Positions 1 through 11,504 of a DNA stretch of 56,147 bases are shown here, piece by piece. The DNA comes from Scleroderma bovista. Its lineage: Eukaryota; Basidiomycota; Agaricomycetes; Boletales; Sclerodermataceae. A model generated the notes under the pieces. It had not been told where the DNA came from. It searched no databases and was given only the letters and a program-made list of their open reading frames with translations. The position numbers and the translations under genes are program-made. The first letter of the stretch is position 1. Every line of letters begins with the position of its first letter. The stretch spans positions 1 through 56,147 of the forward strand of contig JAYMGJ010000376.1 in the NCBI GenBank assembly GCA_037178675.1, given 5' to 3'.

Positions 1-2911
1 GGATGGGGGTGGGGATGGGGGGATGGTGGGGGGGGGGGGTGGGGGGGGGGATGTGTCCGAGGTGGATCTCGAGGAAGGCCTGGTCCCGCCCAGAGACGAT
101 ATACACGATGTTGTTGGGGTCGGAGGATAGTTTGGTGAGCGCCAGGAGAGCATCGGGGGAGGGGACGGCCATCGAGGGCGTCTTCACGATCGGTGTTAAT
201 GTGCCCTGTTTCGAATCACACCCCAGTCCCGTCAGTGACACGAAGGGCGCATATTAAAGGTATACGCACATCGTAATCAAAGAGGAACAGCCTCTTCTTC
301 GCGCGATCATAACTTCCCTTGAGGGTATCTTTAGGGAGGTACGGCGTCCTCCTCGCCGTCGTCTGTCCATTTATCTGCGAAAGCAGCATCTTGGCCAGTA
401 CAGACGCCCATGTATGCGACGTATGCGTCGTTACAACGCGGTGCAATGCTGCATGCCGAGAGGCCTTGGAGGCTTCGGACATGCGGAGACCGTGGTTCAT
501 CGCCGCTGCGACGCCCTGGATGCATGACGCACAATCCTCAGAGGTGAGCCCGTCATCCGCGAGTGTAATATAAAGCACGCACCCCGAGGTCCCAAGGGTT
601 CACCTGCAGCGCCTCAGACATGTGCTGACTGATGCCCATAAACTCGCTCAGGACAAGTGGTGACTTGTTGGTGCGCTCCTGCGCAATGACGTATTCCATC
701 GAGGTCGTGTTCATCCCGTCGCGGAGAGGGGTGATCACGCCGAGGTCAGCGGCCTCGAGGAGCGCATAGAATTCGTCCTTTTTGAGAGTTTGGTGACTGT
801 GAGGGAATGGGTGGTTAATATGCGTCATATCCAGTAGAGCCACATACTAGTGATGAACGGGGATGAAATCCAAACTTCCAAACTCGCCGTTGATGTGTGC
901 GACGAGTTCCGAAATCTGCCGTTCCAGTTTGGGCGAGTCTGTCAGGGCGGGGGACGTTACCTAGGTAGACACATTTGTTAGGCTGAGCTCGGATGAAAAC
1001 ACTAGGGGAGCTGCTCACCTGGATGAGTACCACTTGACCTCTCCACTCTGGATAGTCAAGGAGAAGTTTCTCGAATGCTCGAAGCTATTCTTGTCTGTCA
1101 GGGTCGACACGGATGTTCACGTAGGAAAAGACATGCCTTCTGCACAATACCTTTGACAACATCGAGCTTGTCCCGTCCAACAATAATCTTCTTGTCCGCA
1201 TATAACGCGCGGAGGGCATCCAGCTTAGGCTGAACGTCAGGGCGCAACCTACAATGCAAAGATCAGTGCCTCCCGTCCCTATACTGAAAGCAGGATGAAA
1301 CTCACGTATCTCGTTTAACCCTCTCGGCATCGATCCCTACAGGGCAATGACCCACAGCAACGAAGTGACCTTGTACATCCACACCGACGTATTTCTCTGT
1401 GTTAATGAGTTTTGTGGTAGCAGCAGATGTGGAGCAAGAGTAGCAGGGATCGGAAGACGAGTTATCGGGTATCGCCGGTGCCAAGACCGTGCGAGAGGTG
1501 GTTTCATACCCGCACACGCGCACACACGTGGATAGGAAGTGCCTGGAATATGAGTAGGTCTGGAGGAGGTCAAGTGGGGAAATGAGGGTGAGCAACGTGT
1601 TGAACGTACCTGGAAGCAGACAAGATTGGCGCTGAGCATGCCCTCAAGGATCTCTTTCCGGCCTTATATATAGAAATGAGCATCAACATATAGGCAGGGA
1701 GTAGATCCACCCACGTGGCAAGCATCTGAACACCTCCGAGCTGGGGAAGGGGGTATGCACGAACAGACCGATGATCAGGTCTGCCCCACGCTCGCCCATG
1801 GCCGCTCTGAGCAGACGGGGGACGAGCAGTAGATGATAGTCGTGGACCCAGACGAGGTCGCCTGGTTTGATCACGGAAGCGAGACGGGCTGCAAAGACTT
1901 GGTTTGCCTAGGAACATTGAGTTACGACGAACAGAGCGCTAGCACGGCAACGTACCTGATCATACTGTGGATAATGGGCATCTGCGGACGCATACTCTGT
2001 GGCGACGTCTTGCCAGAGCAAGTAATGGAAGAGAGGCCATAGAGCTGGGGATGGGTGTTAGTGGATGAGATAACAGGGCAGAAGACACGCCCTGATCGCC
2101 ATCACAGAGCAGGTGATCCAAAACAGGAAAATAGCGGTGCCGATCGGATGTCGGGCAAAGAAGGAAGAGCGAATTCGAACGAAAGATGCGATTTGCAAGC
2201 AAAACAGGGGGGCAAGTGCCGAATAAGGAAGGTACGGACAGACGATTTTCATAGATCTTGAAGAGACGACTCACTCATTTTGCAGTAGCCATCGTAGTGA
2301 CCATGGGCGACCTTGTCCTCCAACCAGACGGGAACATACTCGATCTTGTGGGCACCGTGTCCGTCCTCGTCGTATCCGAGCAATTCGGCATCTAAAGCGT
2401 TCCTGTCTGCCTGGGTCACCTGAGCACAAGGCACGGGTTCACCAGAGGTGCCCTCTGAGCCGGGAGTGCCTGCACTTGGCACAGCGGTGATGTCGCCAGT
2501 CCATCCGACGATGAGTTGTTCGTGGGTGGCGGAGAGAGCACGGATACCGGAGAACATGGCTGCGTGGCCATACCGCGGCGCAAGCTTCCACCGGCTCTGA
2601 CCCGGCTGTTGCTGCTGTTCGTCGTGCTGTGCGAGGCTCGCTGCGGCCTCATCGGAGGGACTGGGGGGCACGTCGCCTGGGATGACGGGTGGGGTGGGCG
2701 GTGGACTGAGTACGCCTGCAGATGCGGGAGTGGGAGTGGGTGCGATCAGAGAGGGCACGACTGGGAGGTAGTGGCACACATGGACGATGCGCCCCGAGAG
2801 AGAAACGCCGTTTGCGCGATGTGCATCCTCGAGCAGACGGACCTGTTCACGGACGGCGTTGAGAGAGACGTCGTCGCCTGCGCGGGTGTATGGATCGTTG
2901 AATGTGTTCAT
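1..2911 (-). CDS. TPS2: Trehalose-6-phosphate phosphatase (Tps2-type, GT20 + HAD), 3' end cut by window
   Basis: Dephosphorylates trehalose-6-phosphate in trehalose synthesis; cytosolic subunit of the trehalose synthase complex. My model has 11 exons on the minus strand: 2911-2275, 2044-1956, 1907-1715, 1662-1610, 1559-1306, 1248-1137, 1084-1019, 960-848, 796-583, 536-270 and 205-<1. All junctions keep frame, giving at least 734 codons. The N-terminal GT20 domain shows WPLFHY, VWVHDYHLLLVP, GLFVHTPFPSSEVFRC, VGRDKLDVVKG and TPLRDGMN. The C-terminal phosphatase begins with LFLFDYDGT (the DxDGT nucleophile motif, split by the last intron) and continues with VSGRDQ. An intact DxDGT favours an active Tps2 over a regulatory Tps3/Tsl1, but the rest of the phosphatase domain lies outside the window. 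Exon 1 carries a long Pro/Ser/Gln-rich insert before the GT20 core. Intron 6 is GC-AG. The model has no premature stop. Confidence 0.93.
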
Positions 2912-2957
2912 GTCGGACAGGAAAGAGGAAGCGAGGCAGTGGGACGAGAGGGAACGG

Positions 2958-2965
2958 CTTATATG
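2958..2965 (-). promoter_or_regulatory. Putative TATA box of the TPS2 gene
   Basis: The minus strand reads CATATAAG 47-54 nt upstream of the TPS2 start codon. Position and sequence suit a TATA element, but short AT motifs are common by chance. Confidence 0.35.
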
Positions 2966-4078
2966 TTGTTAGGAACGGTGATTATCGCCTAACCGAGTTG
3001 AATTAGGATGTCCGAGTGTGATTATGGGCAGCAAGTGCTGGATTAGGACAACAGGACAAGTCTTCTGCAGGCCCCGGTGGGATCGGGGTGGGTGCAGTGG
3101 TGAGTCCATGACGCGATGGAAGCCGTGCGCGGCAGTCCCCGGCACTAGCACCACCCAACCCACACTCGCCAGCGCGCACAGCGTCCAGCGTCTGCGGGCA
3201 GATTCGTGTCAGACGGGATCGAATGGGTGCGTTGATCCGAGGAATCAAGGAATCGTCTGTCCGCTCGTGACAATGTCGACATGATCGCATCATGGATGCC
3301 ACGTATTCTACTTCACTTGCTGACTCTGTCCTTTCTTCGAACTGACGCTTCTTGCAAACTCATAGGCGCTCTATAGTCACACCATATTCTCGTCTTCCCA
3401 CCTCATGCGTTCATTGGTCCTTCAGGGGAAAGGTCGTCTCAGCTGCACCTAGTAATGCTTCCTACCCCACAACTAGAACATGTTGAAGGTCAGCATTAGA
3501 TCTACCTCCAAGACGAAGCTGTATACTGATTCATAGTAGGTACCTGTCACCCCCTGACATAGTACCGTATAGTTGTGTAGAATTGGTAGATGTCATCGAT
3601 GCATCCTGATCCCACCAGCTGGGTTACTTTGTCGTCTCACCATCCAAGGATCCTCATCTGCGTAAGCACAATGACTGGTGTACTCGCTGTCCCAGTTGCT
3701 TTCACACACACACAGGAGTACTCTTCCCTGTAGTAAGCCTCAGTCAACACGTGTCGTCCCCACTGGCATCGCAGGGAACAGTGAGCGTCTCGTCTCCCCC
3801 AGAACGGAGAGCTGCGAGAGTAATGGCTTAACAGCCTGAACATACAAAAGCGTTTGCATGTTTCCTGGTTGACGTCTTACTTATAATAGGATGGCGCTCA
3901 GATCCCCCACTCCTACTCTTCAAAGTTCAGGTAGATAGTAGATAGATGAGGCTGCAGCCACACAATGGCAAACTAATCCAAACCCCTTTGCAAGCCTCCC
4001 AACCACGCACAGTAATTCTGAACCACCACCTTCTTTACCTTCATCTCCCTCTTCTCGCTATTTAATACACACCAGACA
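2966..4078. other. Intergenic region between TPS2 and the first MFS-like gene
   Basis: I see no supported coding exon here. It must hold the divergent promoters of TPS2 and of the first MFS-like gene. Part of it, around 3860-3900, resembles sequence before the second MFS-like gene near 7465-7500 (a shared run reading TTTCCtGGTTGACG, then ATGGCGCTCA). The tandem duplication therefore included upstream DNA. Confidence 0.4.
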
Positions 4079-5372
4079 ATGGCTGATGAGGAGAACGGTA
4101 TTTCCTTCTGCGCGAAACAGGAAACTCTGGCAGAGGAGAAAAGATCTGTCAGAATGGTCGACGTAATACCGATAACATGGTACTTCATTCACATTTCATG
4201 TAAGTCCTCTTTTCCCTTTGTCCATTCGGGGCTCATTCGCCCAATAGTTCTGTTTCTTATCGAGGTACATCATCTATGCTCTTCACATTTCAACTCCAGA
4301 GTTCGTGTAACCATTGTTATCAGGGCGTTCCCTCCGTCTATCTTGGTCTTGCGATATGGTCCATTTTCCTCAGTCACCGTGACTCTCTTCCACTCTACAA
4401 GTGGATGGCATCTCTGGGATGTAGCATCCGTGGGATCAATGACAATAGGGTTTCTGTTGTTGGTGCGTCATCCTCAATGTATTTGGCTATCACCTGATAG
4501 GCTAGCATATCCTAGGTGTCACGCTCGATACATGGTGTTACTTGACCTTGGCCATATCTCTCTTTGGATGGGACCCCGCCATTTTTAGTATCATTCCTTA
4601 CTTGCCAATGTCCGTCATCACCGTCATCAACACAGTGGGATTCGGTGAGTGAAATTCACGTCCAAGCTTTGGTATTCCCTCCTATCTCACCGTTCCATCA
4701 ATCCTCCAGTCAGTGCTCTTGTCCTGCTCAATCTTGTCCTTCCATATGTTGGCGGCATCACTCTACTTCACTACAGCTCTGTAGCGGATAGACCTCTGAA
4801 CAGTGCCCTCGCTGTTGCTGCTGCATTCTTTTGTCAGATTATTGGTAAGTCAATGTGTTTGTAGCCCAACAGCACACTGACCTGTTTGCACGATGGATGA
4901 CAGGCTGTCTACTTGTTTTCTTTGCGTGCCACTGGCAGTCAGGCATGAATAGCAGCATCATGGCTGGCATCCTCATTGGCTCAGCAATGTATATCACCGT
5001 GGTTCTCATCCTGACCATGTGTGAGTGAACTTTTTCTTTTTCTTTGCTGTGGATAGAAATATAGTTCTGAATGCTACACCAGTTGCACGCAATTCTGGCT
5101 CTCAGATGAGAAAACTCTTGGATACGACAGGCATGATTTGTGGTGTAGTCGGTCTCATACTTGGAGCTGCGATATACCTCCACCCTGACGGTATCCACTC
5201 CTTGTGAGCTGTTTGCTCTCTTGCAATGTCCTGATGCCTCATGTCTCGCAATAGGCAACCTGAATCTGTACAATTCCTTCAGGGATCAGCAATGCTGTGT
5301 GCTATGCCCCTCTATCTCTTGTGCTTTCTGACCAAAAAGAAAGAGTTGAACTCGACTCTGATGAAACAGTAG
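4079..5372 (+). CDS. Shortened MFS-like membrane protein, copy A (ACS/Dal5-type)
   Basis: Multi-exon membrane protein; substrate unknown. Exon 1 (4079-4199) ends in a hydrophobic segment and is followed by a microexon of about 17 nt (near 4246-4262). Later exons encode the GVPSVYLGLAIW segment (4324 on), a helix pair around 4515-4646 (FGWDPAIFSIIPYLP), then VSALVLLNLVLPYVGG, LLVFFACHWQSGMNSS and MRKLLDTTGMICGVVG. Exon order, intron phases and spacing match copy B at 7963, and copy B shows MFS hallmarks. Only about two helices precede the central loop where a usual MFS protein has six. Near the end a run of five A (about 5332-5337) disrupts the frame relative to copy B: the other frame there continues with KERVELDSDETVD, which aligns with the tail of copy B. 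The stop at 5372 may thus be a frameshift product. Confidence 0.55.
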
Positions 5373-7962
5373 ACATGACGTTGGCAGACAAGGTTCGTTA
5401 CATTTCTGCTTGGTTGCATCTGACTTACACGGTGACATTGTAGTCCATTCCATAAACCTTGAACCTCAAAGTCAAACCTTCGATTCGTGCGGCCATACGC
5501 ACCATTCATCTCTTATTTTACATCATTTCCCCTGTTTATTGGTATCGGATTTGTATTCCTGTTCGCCATACCAGTTGGCGCGATTCCTTTCCCCATCACA
5601 TGATTCCGATGCATGGTTATTTCCACTGTACTGTAGATCAATGTAGCATTTACCCGTACGGCCAACAAGACCCTTACTTCGCTTTGGCGACGTGAGGGAA
5701 ACGCCCATAGTTATGACAATTATATATGACGAACACAGGATATAGACAGACGAGGACATAATCTACAAATCCCAGAGCCTGATGGTATGTCTGTCGGGGA
5801 TTGGGGCATGACCTTGTCGTGCTGCGGTATCATTGCCTACTGGACTTTCCTTGTCGTTGTTACGATGACATGGTCATCACCTCATCGATACATATGTGGG
5901 GGCATTGGCCGCGTTTTCAATGTTCCGCGGTTACCTCCTCTGTTGTTATCGCTGTGCTGTGGTGGCATTGGACATGGTCGTTACCTCGCTATATGGTTGT
6001 ATCACGGGGAGACGTTGTCGTGCTCCAGTTTTCGCCATTGTCGTTAAGGTGCTGCACGTCATTGAGGGGATCCAACGTCGCCATCTGTGACACTGACAGG
6101 GCTCTCGATGGACAACCGAAGGAGTATGCTTTCAAGCAGCTACGCTCGTGCCCCATGCGTGGTCGTGGATCACGTTGAAGTTGTGCAGTCGCAACGATCC
6201 CTGGTGGGGGAGTATGGATTCCCAGTGGTGGAATATAGTGTGAAAAGGTATATAGGAAGCTAGGTATGAGTGCTCCCGTTGGAAAGCCATGCATGGATAT
6301 GGGTTGCGGCAGCGAAGTGCAGGCACAGCAGGGGTGGCAACAGGGTTAGTGGAGAAAGAAGGTGCCGAGGAAGGAGGAACCTGAGAGTGACGCTTGCCTT
6401 CAGCATCGACAGCTGCTCCCGTGCTACGCCAAATGAATGGCAAGTTAACGAGTCTAATGGGATGAAAGTTTTCGGAGATGCGTTGAGAACGGAACTGCAT
6501 GGATAGAGGGTGGTCTAGCTACAGACTTCCTCGCCATCGTAATACGTCTTGAAACTAATGGATGGCTAACACCCCTGACCTTCGATGATCATCGACAAAT
6601 GCGTCCAAGTGAAAGGTGCTCACTCTTCTAGTACTGGGAAACGCGCTTTCTGGTGTTTCTTGACATAATGCATCTTTCATCCGCTGCGTGACAGGCACAT
6701 CATGAAGTGTGGGTAGATGGCTTTGCTGCCATGAGTGTCACCCTTTACGACGAACTCGGCCGCCATCTGCGTCTCCTCTTCACGTGTTCTCCACACGGTG
6801 AACGAGAAGATGGTTTGGTGATAAAGGGCGGCGTGACGATGGCTGCTGTGGTGGGTTTAGCCGCTCGCGAGAACTGCATAAAGGATTACTTCAGCAGACC
6901 ACGTCTAACATTTACACCTCTGTGTCTGATTCTGTCGACGACTTCTTCCGCATTACATCAACACATTGGAGCCAACACGACTTTGTCTCTTATATACCAC
7001 CACGGTATCAGTCGACTCCTAGTTGTGCACAAGTCTGTTGAGAAATGTGCAAGCGGTGATTACTTCGGCCGCATTTGCTATCCGTTCAGAGGAACCTGCC
7101 CGCTCGCAGACAGTAAACACCTTATTTCTCAGTTCTCCGTGCTGAATACTGATTGACTGCATTCTAAGAATAGAGCTTATTCTGGAGGAGGGATGTGTTA
7201 CAAGGAGGGGAGCTGGTGAAGCTCACGGAAGCTCATCTGTTGCTGTTGAGTCGGTTCTAGTATCGAGTGCTGACGTACAGCATTCCAGGCGACTCGAGGA
7301 GCCCCATGGCCCATGCAATCATTGGTAATAACCCAATCGTGATCATGGACTCGCTCTCAAGTAATAATTCACTCGTAGGTGGTATACTGATCCATGAGGG
7401 TATCCCAACCCTGCTGGTGTCATAAGGAACAGTAAACTTGGAGGCTTATAACCATCAATTACGTATTTCCCGGTTGACGCTTTTCGCATGGCGCTCACTG
7501 CCGATTGGCATCAGGTCCTCCGTTCGTAAATCCGACTTGTGCACTTGCTACCTAGTCTCACTTGCCGGTATACAATATGGCGGACCCACATTCGCATTCT
7601 TACTCCGTCGCCCTGGCTTCACGACTTCAATATCAATCTCCAGATGCTTGCTACTCATACAATGATGCTGCAGATTAAAGCACAGAATGTGGCTGTGGTA
7701 GATACTGCTGTTTTCCAGGTCCAGTTCTCGCCAGAGCTATCGTATTGAATCCCTGCATCTCTTTGAACAAGAAAACTGTATCCGTAAGAAATCTGAAGAA
7801 CATGTAGGTAGTGTATGCTCGGCCGGAGCGGACACTGCGCCGGACCAAGTCTCCCGATCGTGAATTGTAATTACGAATCAGCATCTTCTGCTCTCACTTC
7901 CACCCTGCCTTCGTAACCATTTACTCCACGTCGGACTGGCAGGCGAACAGAAAGCTGCATCC
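5373..7962. other. Spacer between MFS-like copies; no supported gene
   Basis: Open frames here are short, and several start on non-ATG codons. The part just after copy A (5405-5660) resembles the part just after copy B (9295-9550), which supports tandem duplication. Around 5790-6060 the DNA is rich in repeated GTTGTTATCG/CATGGTCGTTACCTC-like pieces. An open frame of 149 codons at 6707-7156 begins with GTG and has no recognisable domain. Confidence 0.35.
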
Positions 7963-9288
7963 ATGAGCGAGTTCGTCCTTGAAACCCGAGTGAAGGAGAA
8001 AAGACCCATTAGAAAGCTTGACATGGCCATCCTGCTGATAATTTGTCTACTCTACTTCATTGCTTGTATGTTCCTCTTTTTCCATGTCCATTCGCCAAGG
8101 GCTCATTTGTCTAATTATTAGATCTGTTCTTCGTTCAGGTTTGTTGCTCTCCACTGTTCATCTCATGGGTTCACGGTTCGTGTAACTGCTCGTAGTATGT
8201 GCCGATTATCTTCCTCCTTGTCATATCATGGTTTGCCTCCAACCGCCCGAAATCCATTCCGCTTTACACAAACTGCGACCGGCTAATAGCTCTGGAACGT
8301 GGCGCATACGGAACCGACCTGGACAGGGGTCTTTTCATCGGATTGAAAAGTGAGGCATCCCAATCTATCTCAAGATGTTCAGCGGTCGCTTCATATCTCC
8401 ACAGAGCATTTTATTGCTGCACTTTCGGATCGACGTGTCTTATTATGCAGTGCGATCCACTTTGCGTTGAACTTCTCCCTTGGGAGTGCTTCATTTTTCT
8501 TGCCCATCATTGTCAAAACGTTCGGATACAGTGAGTGTACCTTAGACCATCCTGTTTTTGGTGTCCGCATCTCACTGCTCCACTACACCAGCCAATGCTC
8601 ATGCTCTATTCATTCACCTCCTTCCCTATATTGTGGGCACCACTATGCTGTTCGCCACCTCCACGATGGATCGGCAAAACAGGGTCCTGGTTGTTTTTGG
8701 AGGGTGCTTTGCTGAGACCATTGGTGAGTCAATACTCGTAAATTGACAGTGCTTGACCCATTGTATAATGATGACAGGCCATCTACTCGTCATTCTTGCG
8801 CCCCACAGTATGCATGTGAATGCAATTGGTGCTTTCCTCGTCTTTTCTGGGATATACACTGCTGTTGGCATCATCATCGTGTGGTGTGAGTAAACTATCT
8901 CCATTTTTCCGAAAGAATAATTTAGGATTCTCATCGCTATACAAGTCGTGCACAGTTTTAGCCCTGAGACGAGGAAATTCGCCCAGATGCCTTTCCTGTT
9001 GATCGGCCAGCCTTGTGGTGTCATGTTGGGGACTATCGCAGTGCGTCCCTCCACTAACAGCTCTCTATGCTGGTGAGTTTTTTTTTGCTCTTTCTCATTT
9101 GCCGATGCCCTAAATCTGGAAACAGGTGCGGATTCACCATTACATCTGCCCTTCAGGCGTGGGCAATATTATGCAGTATCATCCTCTACGAGTTGTGCAA
9201 GCAGGACAACGTCAAACGAAGAAATGAACTCGACACAAAATCTGACCCTGGTGCAACGGTCGACACTAGCACAGACCAGGTCTGTTAG
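7963..9288 (+). CDS. Shortened MFS-like membrane protein, copy B (ACS/Dal5-type)
   Basis: Second copy of the shortened transporter. Exon 1 (7963-8065) encodes the RKLDMAILLIICLLYFIA segment typical of helix 1 in the anion:cation symporter family (allantoate/nicotinate permease-like). A microexon of about 17 nt (8119-8135) follows, then YVPIIFLLVISWFASNRP (from about 8197). The next exons carry FIAALSDRRVLL and SASFFLPIIVKTFGY, which match the family's central loop and helix 7 (AL.D.RV, FFLP.II...GY). Further exons give ALFIHLLPYIVGTTML, HLLVILAPHSMHVNA and SPETRKFAQMPFLLIGQ, where the family has its last helices and a PETR-like motif. The usual DRxNIGNA motif after helix 1 is absent and helices 2-5 are missing, so this is a half-size protein or a decayed gene with a still-open frame. 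Transport function is inferred from family only. Confidence 0.6.
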
Positions 9289-10574
9289 ATTTCTTCGTGT
9301 ATTTACTTGGCTTACTGCGTAGTGTCAGGCGCCGATGTCGCGATACATTTCATAAACTCCTCCGAACCACGTATTGAAACTTTTATCTTCCTTTGTTTGG
9401 CATAAGCACCATCTCATCTGTTATTGTAATTCCCGCGTTTAATGGTTTTAAATCATTAACCTTACTGTCATGGTAGTTGATTCTATTCCTTCGTCCACCA
9501 AGTGATTCGGACTTGTGATTTTTTCCAACTGTACAGTGTAAGAATCAAAGGATCATTGCTACATAGTCAGTCAATGTCTACCTTCTGGCCGCTGGCCCCT
9601 ATATCTGCACCAGTCCTTCATCCTTCGCCATACTAGTACGGTCTTGTATTCGTAGTCTATTCCGCACACGTACAAGCCACCAGTAGAGTGTCGACATTCA
9701 TCGGGCTGCAGAAATGGCATGGTGATGTAATCTGCAGGCGAAACTGACCGTTCATGGGAGTACCTGCACTTGAGATCATCAGATCAGGCTAGTGTCCAAT
9801 AGCTCGTACGTTCAAGGCGGGCGCTTGTGTCAGTTGCAAAGGGCAACCTCTGCTGTCCATGGTAGTTATAGGGAAGGCAATGGGCGTGTTCGTAACTAGG
9901 ATGGGTGTGCAAGCTTTTGTGAAATTCGTGTCACCTCGAGATATCCCGAAAGTCGTTATATATCCAATTGTCAGAAGGCGTTCTTGTGAGAGCGAAATCA
10001 AGACCAAAGTAAATGCAGGAAAGTATTGATACGGTATAGCGATAAAGTTGCGACTGATACGGTGGGTAGTATGACTAGAGACTCACTGTTATACGTGACA
10101 CAAAACGTCACTTTTTCTTCTATGTATCTGGTGGCCATTACACTGCTGCACGGCCATTAGGCCGGGAGTGTTCGTCAGTCAAAGATCGTCGCACAGGCTT
10201 TCAACCCTCAGCACTATTATTATCTTGATGAACGGTTGAGGAAGACTGAGATAATGCCTGACCTGTAGTAGGAACCCCCGAGCGTGCTGTGTCGGAATAC
10301 GTCTGTCGGGACATCCTTCTCGTGATTTGGTGTCCCCCATGGTATTCCTGCTACTAGGACGAGGTCGTCATTGCAAAAAGTGAGTCGCGTGTCCTGGTTA
10401 GTATTATTGTGTCCGATCAAGTCGAGCGCTAAGCCGCCAGCTCAAGAGAACTTCTGCAAAGGCTGTGTTATCCTGACCACACCACTCACTTTCTTCGAGA
10501 CGTATCTGATTTTATACCGACCATCAATTTATTCGAGGAGGTATGGATACTATCCCAGTGTCGTCTAAGCCTGA
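9289..10574. other. Intergenic, no gene recognised
   Basis: After the duplicated 3' flank (to about 9550) I see only short frames without domain signature. Confidence 0.3.
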
Positions 10575-11430
10575 CGTGTACGAGCATTTCTTGAGGGGGA
10601 GCAGGTGATGGGGAGGGGAGGGGGAGTCGATCCGAGTTCCTCGAGTTCGCTGACGATGAGACCACCGAATATGCGATCCTACCCCATCGATAGATTGGCC
10701 CCACAGAAGTTGATTATGAGGAGATGGTTGACCTCACAAAAATGGATAGGGATGAGCGAGATGAAATTCGCCAGTACCTCAGCTACAAGAAGATCCTCGA
10801 TAGCTGTGAGCAGGCTAAGAAGGACGGGTACGCTTGGTTGTGGGTGGACACTTGTTGTATAGACAAATGAAGCAGCACAGACCTATCCGAGGCCATCAAT
10901 TCCATGTATCGGTGGTGTGAAAACTCGACAGCATGTTATGCCTACCTCCACAACGTCGCCGGTTCATTTTTTCCTCCTGCGAGTGACAAGGAGAAGTATG
11001 CCAAGGGGAACAGCTGGCCAGAGTGGCTCTCGCGTGGGTAGACACTACAAGAGATGATAGCCCCGAGCAACGTTCAGTTTTTCAACATGGCTTAGCAAAG
11101 CTTAGGTGACAAGAAGGCACTTTCACGGACCTTACGATACATTAGAGGAGTTCCGGAACATATACTGACGGATGGACTTTCCGGAAACCGTCTATACATT
11201 GCTCAAATCATATCATGGGCTGCTAATCGGACAACGACTCGAGTTGAGGACAGAGCTTATTCCCTGATAGGTCTACTGGATGTGGACATGTCGATGCTTA
11301 TATGGAGAGGGGAAGAAGGCATTTCATCGTCTTCAGCTGGGGGTCATCGGTACCTCAGACAACCACAGTATCTTTGCGTGAAGTCGCAATGATGAGCGAA
11401 CTGGCAGCATCCTTGCCGATGACTGAATTT
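10575..11430 (+). pseudogene. HET-domain (heterokaryon incompatibility) pseudogene
   Basis: Intact relatives act in non-self recognition between fungal individuals. This relic shows HET landmarks in order: TTEYAILPHR (normally SHRW), TEVDYEEM, AWLWVDTCCID, MYRWCENSTACYAYL, TLQEMIAPSNVQFF, ANRTTTRVEDRAYSLIGLL and RTGSILADD. Five in-frame stops interrupt it, at 10691, 10868, 11039, 11093 and 11379. A +1 frameshift lies near 11300, and another frame change at about 10640 is needed to join the N-terminus. Four stops sit where the family has Trp (TGG to TAG/TGA) and one where CGA would give Arg. Similarity ends soon after 11430, before any NACHT or repeat domain, so it is also truncated. Confidence 0.8.
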
Positions 11431-11504
11431 AAATTCGTTAGCCATCACCTCCAAGCACTTTGCGACCTCTCGTGGGCAACTACGCCTAACCAGCTACGGC
11501 ATAT

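Larger units (their letters stand above)
3860..9550 (+). repeat. Diverged tandem segmental duplication (offset about 3.9 kb)
   Basis: The start codons of the two MFS-like genes lie 3,884 bp apart and their stops 3,916 bp apart. Matching sequence continues past the stops: 5444-5460 (CATTCCATAAACCTTGAACC) corresponds to about 9349 (CATTTCATAAACTCC), and 5594-5640 corresponds to about 9498-9545. Exon-intron architecture is shared. Similarity is clearly partial, so the duplication is old. Confidence 0.6.

Noticed and set aside
2516..2992. 158-codon plus-strand open frame opposite TPS2 exon 1
   Set aside because: Shadow of the GC-rich coding strand; the minus strand has clear GT20 motifs and closed splice frames.
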